This document shows, piece after piece, positions 25,738 through 33,640 of a stretch of DNA of 52,522 bases (within the stretch, counting starts at the first letter, position 1; each line of letters opens with the position of its first letter). The DNA lies in the NCBI GenBank assembly GCA_029379225.1, contig JAQYWR010000036.1, positions 33,132-85,653 on the forward strand, given 5' to 3'. Below the pieces are notes generated by a model, which made no database searches, had not been told where the DNA came from, and worked only from the letters and a program-made list of their open reading frames with translations. The position numbers were made by a program, and so were the translations under genes. This DNA is from Nostoc sp. S4. Its GTDB lineage: Bacteria; Cyanobacteriota; Cyanobacteriia; Cyanobacteriales; Nostocaceae.

Positions 25738-27153
25738 ATGAGTAATAGTTGGATAAATGATAAATATAATTTAATAGAAAAGATTATAAAATGCCATCCA
25801 GATTTAGAGGATGTTTTAGAAACATGTAATTTTAAGCCTTCAATTAAGCGAGAAGGTTGCCAGTTAGTTGTTGTGCAACCAAAAGTAGCGATCGCCTGTA
25901 ATTTACCCAAAGCTTTTGGAGAAGGTAATTGTCAAATAGATTTCAGCAACATCATTTTAAAAGGTCTGAAAATCAGCTTAAACCATCAAGATATTTTGAG
26001 TCAGTTAATGACTGGAATAAACACCCAGCCAGATTGGGGTTGTCGTCGGTTTTTGAAACAATTAGATAAAAATAATTTTGAAGTAGATTTAGGAAAAACA
26101 ACAGTTATTTTATCCGAGTTAGAAACGTTAGATTTGTGTTTGTGTATTGATACAGTTTGCCAAGAATATAAAAAATCAATTATTGAATTTGAAAATTTTC
26201 TAGAAACATGGGATTTTGAGTTGATAAATGTTGCAAATAGTCGGGGTTTTATATTATTTTCTGTAAGACAAAAATTATGGAAGTTAATGCAGCAGTTTGC
26301 TGATGAGTTTGATTATACTAAAGGCAAATCAGAATGGCATTTATTTCATAATGAAGGTATCTCAATTCGAGTGAGTCGAGGAATTCGCGATCATACATTT
26401 ATCTTGCCTAGAGTTGATAATAGTAATTTTTCAATATGGTCTCAGAATAAAATAGATATTATATATAAAATAAATGATGTTTATTTACAATCTATTGAAA
26501 GAGGTAAAATGACTTGTTGGCAGCAAGACATTGGACTACGTGGAACCTGGACAGCTAAATATACTAAGCAGTGGTTGTTAAAAAAATATATTCCCAAAGT
26601 TATTAATTATTATCTAGATAAATTTCAATTATCTAAAGCTGAATTACTATCTGAAATAATAAATTATCAAGGCGATAGAGTGCAGATAAAAGAGATTAAT
26701 GAGATTAGAGATTTTCTACCTTATCTTCGTGATATCCAGTCCTGGTTACATATATATCAAGAAAATATTGCTGCTAAACTGTTACAATCATATTATCAAA
26801 CATTTACAGATTTGATTCGGAATACTGATTCTTCCATAACAGGTATAGATTATATTATGAGAAATTTACTTAGAATGAAGTGGAAGAATACACAAGAGAA
26901 AATTCCTCAGGATTCCATAGGCTGGAATTTTAAATATGCTCTGAATTGCTTAGATGAACAAGTAGCAAGAATAAATACTAGTAAATATGAAACTACTTTG
27001 AAAGTAGACTTGATAACTCGGACATTTATCTGGATAATAGAAAACGGAAAAATTAGTTTTTCTCAAGCTCAATTAAATACTGCTAAACACGCTTTGCAAC
27101 CCCTTTGGGAACAGAGCCGCTTTGAAATGCGCCATGTATTTATTAATCGATAA
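25738..27153 (+). CDS. Large hypothetical protein
   Basis: 471 aa, soluble, lysine- and isoleucine-rich, codons AT-rich compared with the neighbours. No domain recognised. Features seen: a Cys-containing segment LETLDLCLCIDTVCQEYKKS near residue 130-150, many aromatic residues, and a mostly alpha-helical C-terminal half (LLKKYIPKVINYYLDKFQLS). No signal or membrane segment. The start has no strong ribosome binding site. It stands alone. The low GC content and lack of a partner are compatible with a gene acquired separately, but this is weak evidence. Confidence 0.7.
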   Translation: MSNSWINDKYNLIEKIIKCHPDLEDVLETCNFKPSIKREGCQLVVVQPKVAIACNLPKAFGEGNCQIDFSNIILKGLKISLNHQDILSQLMTGINTQPDWGCRRFLKQLDKNNFEVDLGKTTVILSELETLDLCLCIDTVCQEYKKSIIEFENFLETWDFELINVANSRGFILFSVRQKLWKLMQQFADEFDYTKGKSEWHLFHNEGISIRVSRGIRDHTFILPRVDNSNFSIWSQNKIDIIYKINDVYLQSIERGKMTCWQQDIGLRGTWTAKYTKQWLLKKYIPKVINYYLDKFQLSKAELLSEIINYQGDRVQIKEINEIRDFLPYLRDIQSWLHIYQENIAAKLLQSYYQTFTDLIRNTDSSITGIDYIMRNLLRMKWKNTQEKIPQDSIGWNFKYALNCLDEQVARINTSKYETTLKVDLITRTFIWIIENGKISFSQAQLNTAKHALQPLWEQSRFEMRHVFINR

Positions 27154-27185
27154 CGCTAGATAATATCTTGTAAATTCAACACAAA

Positions 27186-27606
27186 TTATGGTAGGATATG
27201 TTCTCCTGAGAAACTAGTAGGTTTGTTTAATATTTCTACCTCTTGATCTAGACAATAAATTTCTACTCGCTTGTTTTTTCGGTCGATTAACCAGCCTAAC
27301 GCCATTTTCGATATACTCTTGCATTTTCTCCTGTAAATCTTCTAGAGAATCACTTGGAGAAGGTAACTATACTACAAAATCAGGACAAATAGGGGCAAAT
27401 TTTTGTTGTTGTTCTGGGGTTAAAGCATTCCAGCGCTCAATTTTTACCCAAGAAGCATCGGGAGAATGTTCTGCACCATTAGGTAGGATGAAACCAGTTG
27501 AAGAGTCAAAAACTTCACCTAAATTACTCTCAAATTCGGCAGTTGTCAAACCAAGAATTTGCTTGTTCAAAAGATTCTCAAAAGCTGCACAAAGGCTCAG
27601 TTGCAA
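27186..27606 (-). pseudogene. Uma2 family pseudogene
   Basis: The remaining reading frame encodes GEVFDSSTGFILPNGAEHSPDASWVKIERWNALTPEQQQKFAP, the middle of a Uma2 protein, ending CPDFVV at an amber codon (27367-27369) where homologs continue with Glu-Leu. Reading through the stop gives LPSPSDSLEDLQEKMQEYIENG, then a frameshift near 27295 leads to LGWLIDRKNKRVEIY and FSGEHILP before a TAA. The 5' end abuts the esterase gene and lacks the usual Uma2 N-terminus. At least three lesions, so it is not functional. Confidence 0.85.
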
Positions 27607-27613
27607 GTTGCCC

Positions 27614-28255
27614 TTACACCAACTGCCGTCGATGCTGCAAAAACCACTGATAAAGTTCTGGATTATTATATGTTTGCGTCCACGAGTCGTGTTCGGCTTC
27701 CGGATAAACTGTAAATTTCACATTTCCGCCGCAGGCTTGTAATGTAGAAACCATGATTTCCGACTCGGTTAAGGGAACGATATCATCCTTTGCTCCATGA
27801 AATGCCCACACAGGAAGATTTTTCAGGTTTGCTGCTTGGGTTGACTTACCACCACCGCAGATAGGTGCGATCGCTGCAAATATTTCGGGTTGTACTGCTG
27901 CTAAATGCCATGTTCCATAACCACCCATGCTTAAGCCAGTCAGATAAATGCGATCTAAATCCACAGGATAGGATGCGATAACTTCATCCAAAAGAATGCT
28001 CAATCGCTTTACTGACCAATTTTGACTGCGCGGACATTGAGGAGAAATAACAATGAACGGAAAATCAGGCTGTTCATCTACAATTTTGGCAACGCCGTGG
28101 TTTTTCACCTCATCTAGGTTAGAGCCTCGTTCACCCGAACCGTGTAAAAACAAAATCGTTGGTAAAAGCGGTTGTGGTAAGCCGTTGCAATTGGGTAAAA
28201 ATAGGAGGTAATTGTAGCTGTGGATGGAAGTAATTTGTAGTTGGGTTGAGGACAT
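27614..28255 (-). CDS. Alpha/beta-hydrolase, esterase/dienelactone-hydrolase-like
   Basis: 213 aa from the ATG at 28255; a TTG at 28297 would extend it and overlap the upstream gene. Catalytic features are complete: oxyanion region LFLHGSGERG, nucleophile elbow GLSMGGYG, acid in AKDDIVPL and His in AEHDSWTQTY. It resembles the phospholipase/carboxylesterase and PHB-depolymerase-like esterases that act on small esters. No signal peptide. The gene follows the 245-aa gene on the same strand, probably as an operon. Confidence 0.85.
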   Translation of the reverse strand: MSSTQLQITSIHSYNYLLFLPNCNGLPQPLLPTILFLHGSGERGSNLDEVKNHGVAKIVDEQPDFPFIVISPQCPRSQNWSVKRLSILLDEVIASYPVDLDRIYLTGLSMGGYGTWHLAAVQPEIFAAIAPICGGGKSTQAANLKNLPVWAFHGAKDDIVPLTESEIMVSTLQACGGNVKFTVYPEAEHDSWTQTYNNPELYQWFLQHRRQLV

Positions 28256-28277
28256 AGCATTGGAAAATTTTGTAAGT

Positions 28278-29015
28278 TCAACTTTTGCGAACAGCAATTG
28301 TATAACTTGCTCGCTGTGTAGCTTCTCGTTGACTTTTAATTAAGCGAAAGTCATTATCTATATATAAATGTTCTAGAAAAGAAGTTGCTAAATAGACTTT
28401 CTCAAATTTTTTGACGGTATTTCTGTCCATCTCTTCTAATTGCAGTTCTTGGTGTAAATCTATCTTTGATGATGGTTGCTTCAATTTAGATTCAACATTT
28501 TTCGTAAACCACTTGTCTGCATCCTCAATCGTTAATGGAATTTCTCTATTTCCTAATGCCTGGAATATGCCAACATTTTTGATATTCCACTGCTCATTTT
28601 CAATTGAATAGTGTTGTAATAACATTAAGTCATAAGCTGGTATTTTTGATGCAAATTTTTGCCAAAAACCAGACTGGTGTCCGAGTGCATAACGGGCAAT
28701 ATTTGCATAGTAACCATCATTATGAAAAATTTGGTAAGACTGCTCGTGTATCCTACCAGGTAAAATATCTTGAAAAGGGATAGTAGACCAGATAGGTATC
28801 CAGCCGCCGATCGCGATCGCTACTTGATCTGCAACTTCAGGAAAGGGGTTGCGCTGGCTCAATTCTGCAAAATACGGTGCTAATTCGTTTTTATAAAATT
28901 CTACTTTAGCTTTTAACGGCTCTAGATTGCGGTCTTTAACAAGTTCTATAATCTGATTTTTGATTTCTACCGGACTCCAAGATGTCAATTCTTTGGAAGT
29001 TGTAATATTTTCCAT
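28278..29015 (-). CDS. Hypothetical protein, possibly fibrillin (PAP)-like
   Basis: 245 aa, soluble. The central part (VAIAIGGWIPIWSTIPFQDI, then GRIHEQSYQIFHNDGYYANI) resembles the lipocalin-like plastid-lipid-associated (PAP/fibrillin) proteins found in cyanobacterial thylakoids, but the match is weak and I hold it only as a suggestion. The C-terminal 60 residues (YLATSFLEHLYIDNDFRLIK) are compatible with the final strands of such a barrel. The downstream esterase gene begins near its end, so the two are likely co-transcribed. Confidence 0.65.
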   Translation of the reverse strand: MENITTSKELTSWSPVEIKNQIIELVKDRNLEPLKAKVEFYKNELAPYFAELSQRNPFPEVADQVAIAIGGWIPIWSTIPFQDILPGRIHEQSYQIFHNDGYYANIARYALGHQSGFWQKFASKIPAYDLMLLQHYSIENEQWNIKNVGIFQALGNREIPLTIEDADKWFTKNVESKLKQPSSKIDLHQELQLEEMDRNTVKKFEKVYLATSFLEHLYIDNDFRLIKSQREATQRASYTIAVRKS

Positions 29016-29168
29016 TACCGCTCATCCTTGGAGAGTTTCAAATATTATAATTCTTTGATTACAAATGTAGCATAAACTCCGAAGATGCGGTAATAGGTAA
29101 ATGGGGAGTGGCAAAAGGCAAGAGAATTAATCACCAATCCCCGATACCCTTGTTTCTTCAATCAGCGA

Positions 29169-29501
29169 CTACCAAATTCGATTTCCATTTTCGTCTACTC
29201 GTGCTTGGCGAATTACATCAGAAATCTCCTCAGCATCTTTAACGTGGTGGAGTGCTTTCTGTTCGCCGTCGGGTTCATCGACAACAAAGTAAGTGGGGAC
29301 TGTGATTTCGTCGCCTGTAATATCCGGTACATGATCTACAGCTACCTGTTGAGCCTTTTCTTCAACGGATTGAGGTCGATCGGCGATTTTATCTCCAGGA
29401 TTAACGGTTAATTTTTGTTCATTCACATCTGGCTTTTCACGAGTATCGCGATCTTCGCTCACTGGTTGATTAATTTGATTTTCTTGTTTGTTATCACTCA
29501 T
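29169..29501 (-). CDS. Hydrophilic hypothetical protein
   Basis: 110 aa from the ATG at 29501; a longer frame starts at 29522. Very acidic and hydrophilic (MSDNKQENQINQPVSEDRDT), probably disordered in the first 60 residues, ending in a short folded-looking part (VDEPDGEQKALHHVKDAEEI). No known domain. The gap 29523-29920 beyond its start has no gene; it contains ACGCCAAAGAAAGTATGC / ACGCAGAGG-type dispersed repeat sequence. Confidence 0.6.
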   Translation of the reverse strand: MSDNKQENQINQPVSEDRDTREKPDVNEQKLTVNPGDKIADRPQSVEEKAQQVAVDHVPDITGDEITVPTYFVVDEPDGEQKALHHVKDAEEISDVIRQARVDENGNRIW

Positions 29502-29920
29502 GGCTTTTTCAGGTACTAACAAATATGCTACTAATAAAATTTTAAAAAATTAAAGGTTTAAAGAGTTCTTTCTCTAGAAAGATTTTGATAATATATTCAA
29601 AAAAACATATCTTAAGTAAGATATTAATTGAGAGTTGGATAAATAAGCTCAGACTCCAGAAATATAACTTGAGTTAGGGCGTTGGTGATTGCGATCGCCC
29701 CATTGGCCAATAATCAGTAGGATAGTAGCACCGGGTATTTTTAGCCGGTGCCTTAAGATTGGGTTATTTATTGCTGGACTTGTTATACCGTTTCTTTGTG
29801 AAGCTGCGCCAAATTTTAACTTTTTTCAACGCCAAAGAAAGTATGCAAAGATTAGCACAAAGGTACGCAGAGGTTTTCTCAAGATAATTTGCTGTGCCCC
29901 AAAATAATTAAAGATTTTTT

Positions 29921-30448
29921 CTATTGATTGTACAGTCCATAAGATGACTTGACTTGCCATTGCTCGCTAGTTCTTTCTAGATATAGCAAACTCCCATACT
30001 GCGGTGGCCCTGCTGGACAATGAGCGGTTATCTGAATTAATGCCTGAGAAAAATCTACAGATAATCCTGGTCGAGTAAAAGTATATATAACAGACCACCG
30101 ATAATCATAGTCATTTACAATTTCGTCAGACTGTTTGTGGGAAATTAAAGTGATTTGAGGATTTGTAATTAATGGAGTTAATAATGAAGGTTGAGTATTG
30201 ATTGAAAGCCAATTATCGTATGTCTCTTTTTGCAGATTAGGGAAACCTTTAATACTCATTCCATAAATTAATATCTCTGGAATCCGAAGATTTTCCCAGG
30301 AGATATCAGGTATTAGAGAAGTAGTAGTTAAAAGATAATTACTAGACATTTCATGCAGAAATTCTCCTTCCATCCTTGAATGTTTAATTACAGCAGAAAA
30401 AACTTGTGATTCGTGTTGCGATCGCATCATCTCCTCTGTTGACACCAA
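29921..30448 (-). CDS. Hypothetical protein
   Basis: Up to 175 aa; the frame opens with a TTG at 30448, but the ATGs at 30430 or 30427 are equally possible. No recognised domain; the C-terminal half (YDYRWSVIYTFTRPGLSVDF, ITAHCPAGPPQYGSLLYLER, QWQVKSSYG) alternates in a way that suggests beta strands. No signal peptide. Function unknown. Confidence 0.6.
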   Translation of the reverse strand: MVSTEEMMRSQHESQVFSAVIKHSRMEGEFLHEMSSNYLLTTTSLIPDISWENLRIPEILIYGMSIKGFPNLQKETYDNWLSINTQPSLLTPLITNPQITLISHKQSDEIVNDYDYRWSVIYTFTRPGLSVDFSQALIQITAHCPAGPPQYGSLLYLERTSEQWQVKSSYGLYNQ

Positions 30449-30746
30449 GCTGCATGTACAATTTATAATCTATTATCCTTGTTATGGAGCTGAATTCGAT
30501 TCTTAAGGTTGAGTCGTTTATCGTCCAGCTTTTACCACCACTGAGCGCTGTAGTAGTCAAGCACAAAGTTCGTTTGGTTGCTCAAAAACCTGGTATATAT
30601 CCTCGTTGACCTTTTACTACCAAATCAGAGTTAGCAATGCCACTATATTTTTTTGCAAGTGATAAATTACAAAATATTAACAAAAATTACTGCTTAATTT
30701 TGATTTGTCGAGTAATCTGACAACAGCAGTTTTAATCCTCAAAACA

Positions 30747-31529
30747 ATGATAGCAACTAGTCCCACAATTTTAGCCCTAGACTTTGACGGAGTGATTTGC
30801 GACGGACTAATTGAATATTTTGAGGTAGCATGGCGTACCTACTGTCAGATATGGTCGCCTGCTAACGATACACCACCAGATGATTTAGCTTTGAGATTTT
30901 ACCGCCTACGTCCTGTAATTGAAACGGGTTGGGAAATGCCTGTTTTAATCAAAGCCTTAATGGATGGAATTGCTGATGAAAAGATTCTTCATGAATGGGT
31001 AACTATTGCTCCTCAAATATTGTTAGACAATAAAGTACAGGCAAAAGAAATTAGTGCAAAGCTAGATAATCTGCGAGATGAATGGATTGCTACAGATTTA
31101 GACGGCTGGCTAAGTCTGCATAGATTTTATCCGGGAGTGGTGGAAAAAATTAAAGCAACTATTGCCAATGAAGTTAAATTATACATTATCACAACCAAAG
31201 AGGGGCGTTTTGTGCAGCAATTATTGCAACGAGAAGGAGTGAATTTACCACCATCAGCCATATTTGGAAAAGAAGTCAAGCGTCCCAAATACGAAATTCT
31301 GCGAGAATTAATCCAAGCAGCAGAAAATTCAGTCAGCTTGTGGTTTGTAGAAGATAGACTCAAGACATTGCACTTAGTCCAACAGCAAACAGATTTAGAG
31401 AATGTAAAATTATTTCTGGCGGACTGGGGCTATAATACCCAAGCAGAAAGGAAAGCTACTCAAAACGATCCGCAAATTCAGTTAATATCACTGTCTCAAT
31501 TTGCTAAAGATTTTTGTGCTTGGTATTAA
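30747..31529 (+). CDS. HAD-superfamily hydrolase
   Basis: 260 aa from ATG 30747; a TTG at 30705 is in frame but has no support. HAD motif I is LALDFDGVICDG, with both catalytic aspartates. Motif II is LYIITTKEGR, and motif IV is WFVEDRLKTLHLV. The insertion between motifs is helical (type C1 cap). Such enzymes are phosphatases of small molecules; the substrate cannot be told. The NurA-domain gene follows 54 nt downstream on the same strand. Confidence 0.85.
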   Translation: MIATSPTILALDFDGVICDGLIEYFEVAWRTYCQIWSPANDTPPDDLALRFYRLRPVIETGWEMPVLIKALMDGIADEKILHEWVTIAPQILLDNKVQAKEISAKLDNLRDEWIATDLDGWLSLHRFYPGVVEKIKATIANEVKLYIITTKEGRFVQQLLQREGVNLPPSAIFGKEVKRPKYEILRELIQAAENSVSLWFVEDRLKTLHLVQQQTDLENVKLFLADWGYNTQAERKATQNDPQIQLISLSQFAKDFCAWY

Positions 31530-31583
31530 TGCAAGATAATCTCACGCCCAGATGCAGAGTTTATCTTTGTAGATTTGCGTGAG

Positions 31584-32822
31584 ATGGAAACATCAGGTAA
31601 GGCAAACACCCCTAATGGCGCAAAAAACAGTATTACTGAAAAATCTATGCTTGACCTAACAAAATTAGCACGACAAATGCAGGGCTTAAGTCAGCATCTT
31701 TCTGTAGAAGCTGCTGCTAGCCGCCAGCGTTTAGAATTGGCGCAACAATATCTGAAAAATGCTTATGAATCTCAACAAGATTTAATCGCTCGCCAAGAAA
31801 AATGGCGCGATCGCATTCTCTTTGCTAATGCTACCCCAGTTGAGCCACTAGAAACCTGCATTGATATCCCAGTTCCGCCAAAAATTCATACTGTCATCGC
31901 TACCGATGGTTCCCAAATTGCCCCCAATCACCACGAAATTGCTTACTGTTATCTATTAAATATCGGCAGAGTTGTCTTGCACTACGGACAAAACCGCCAT
32001 CCCCTACTCGATAGTTTGCCAGAAGTATTTTATCGCCCAGAAGATTTATACATGTCTCGACAATGGGGAATTAGAACCGAGGAATGGATGAGTTTTCGCC
32101 GTACTGCGTCAGAAACAACCGTTTTAGCCGAATTAGCCTGTGCAGCCAAAGCAGAAGCACCAGCGCTGGCGATGGTAGATGGTTCTTTAATTTACTGGTT
32201 TTTAGAACAATTACCGATGGATGCACGCGATCGCATTTTACCCCCCATCCTCGAAGCCTGGCAGCAAATGCGTGATGCTCAAATTCCTTTGATAGGGTAT
32301 CTTAGCGCCTCCCGCAACATCGAAGGGATGAATTTTTTACGGCTGTTGGCTTGTCCCCATACAGTGCCAGACTGTAAAAGTTATTGCCCAAATCAGCTAG
32401 AAAAAGTACCTTGTAAAGTTTTTGAACAGCTACGAGATACTTCGCTTTGGACAACTCGACTCAAACCAGGACAACGCAGTACTTTATGGCGCAGTAATAA
32501 TCCGATTCTTGAACTCTACGGCGACCAAACTATTTATTTTTGTTATGTCCATGTTGGCACCGAAATTGCTCGGATTGAAGTTCCATCATGGGTAGTACAA
32601 AATACAGTTATGTTAGACCAAGCATTGGGACTAATGTTAGCACAAGTACAAAAAGGATACGGATATCCAGTGGCGATCGCCGAAGCCCATAATCAAGCAG
32701 TGGTCAAAGGTGGAGATAAAACGCGTTTTTTTGCCCTCCTCGAACAACAAATGATTAAAGCTGGTTTAAGAAATGTCGGAACTTCCTACAAAGAAGCTAG
32801 AAAGCGAGGAAGTATTGCTTAG
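31584..32822 (+). CDS. NurA-domain nuclease
   Basis: 412 aa from the ATG at 31584; ATG 31647 is also possible. The NurA domain spans most of the protein. It begins IATDGSQIAPNHHEIAYCYL with the first metal-binding Asp and has MVDGSLIYWFL with the second. NurA is a 5'-3' exonuclease that in archaea works with the helicase HerA in end resection. No herA gene is present here. Cyanobacterial homologs stand alone, so the partner is unknown. The HAD gene upstream may be co-transcribed. Confidence 0.83.
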   Translation: METSGKANTPNGAKNSITEKSMLDLTKLARQMQGLSQHLSVEAAASRQRLELAQQYLKNAYESQQDLIARQEKWRDRILFANATPVEPLETCIDIPVPPKIHTVIATDGSQIAPNHHEIAYCYLLNIGRVVLHYGQNRHPLLDSLPEVFYRPEDLYMSRQWGIRTEEWMSFRRTASETTVLAELACAAKAEAPALAMVDGSLIYWFLEQLPMDARDRILPPILEAWQQMRDAQIPLIGYLSASRNIEGMNFLRLLACPHTVPDCKSYCPNQLEKVPCKVFEQLRDTSLWTTRLKPGQRSTLWRSNNPILELYGDQTIYFCYVHVGTEIARIEVPSWVVQNTVMLDQALGLMLAQVQKGYGYPVAIAEAHNQAVVKGGDKTRFFALLEQQMIKAGLRNVGTSYKEARKRGSIA

Positions 32823-32897
32823 AAGATGTTAAGTTTTTCTGCTGGCGCTTCCTTAATTCAGTTTACGTAAAATAAATAATCAGCCTTTGGGCGAACT

Positions 32898-32932
32898 GTC
32901 AAAAGTCAAAAGTCAAAAGTCAAAAGTCAAAA
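32898..32932. repeat. Heptamer tandem repeat GTCAAAA, five copies
   Basis: Five exact copies of GTCAAAA. This is another STRR-type array, between the NurA gene and the coiled-coil gene. Confidence 0.95.
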
Positions 32933-32964
32933 TTACAACTTATCAAGAGTGGCGCGCAGGATAC

Positions 32965-33195
32965 TTAAGACCACTTGCCAATTTCCGGCTTTAACTGAAG
33001 TCGATCGCGCATTTCCAGAATTTGCTGACGCTTTATCAGCATTTGAGTCCTTGTTTCCAGCGATCGCTTCCGCATTTCCAGCGTTTGCTTGTACATTTCC
33101 AGCGTTCGCTTCTGCATTTCCAGTGCTTCCTTGTGAATTTTCAGGGCTTCTTTTAAAGCATCTCGCGCCCAATTCATCTCTTGTGACAACATCAT
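32965..33195 (-). CDS. Small heptad-repeat coiled-coil protein
   Basis: 76 aa. Residues about 20-65 are six consecutive heptads (KEALEMQ, KRTLEMY, KQTLEMR, KRSLETR, TQMLIKR, QQILEMR), each encoded by a degenerate 21-bp unit, so a parallel or antiparallel coiled coil is expected. Because 21 is divisible by three, the other frames are also open; this frame is chosen for its heptad chemistry. No strong ribosome binding site. Function unknown; the family may simply be a repeat array. Confidence 0.5.
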   Translation of the reverse strand: MMLSQEMNWARDALKEALKIHKEALEMQKRTLEMYKQTLEMRKRSLETRTQMLIKRQQILEMRDRLQLKPEIGKWS

Positions 33196-33203
33196 ATAAC
33201 TAG

Positions 33204-33640
33204 ATGATGAAAGTACGCAGTTATATAGCAGTTATTCAATGCTGAGAATACTGTCTATTCATCTTTACCACATCCATACTACAATTAACATTAAGTTTGA
33301 TGAATAAGGAGAAAATGAATTTCTACTAAACATTTTTTGAACTATTGTAACACTTCTTATCTTAAATATCGAATACAAATGCTTACTTTGTAGTTTTTTA
33401 GGGAAACATATATTAAACAAAGGATTGAGTGAATAGCAAGCTAGTTTACTAGCTATAAAAAAGCTATATTTCTTACTTTTGCTATCATTTTTTTACGTAT
33501 TTATTCGTATTTTAAAAATATTTATTGGAATAGAAGTTATCTGCCTGTAGCTAGACAATATCCTCTAAAGATGATTATTAAATTTACGAAAAACGTATTA
33601 ACTTTGACAAATATTAAATACAGTTTCTATCTGAAAACTA
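33204..33640. other. AT-rich gap upstream of the large kinase
   Basis: 437 bases without a gene, very AT-rich. It presumably holds the kinase promoter. No clear motif or strong hairpin seen. Confidence 0.5.

Noticed and set aside
29689..29907. 72-codon ORF with a hydrophobic stretch
   Set aside because: Lies on dispersed-repeat sequence, no ribosome binding site and no conserved look.
32933..33203. Two other open frames across the 21-bp repeats
   Set aside because: Same repeat read in other frames; only the heptad frame gives sensible protein chemistry.
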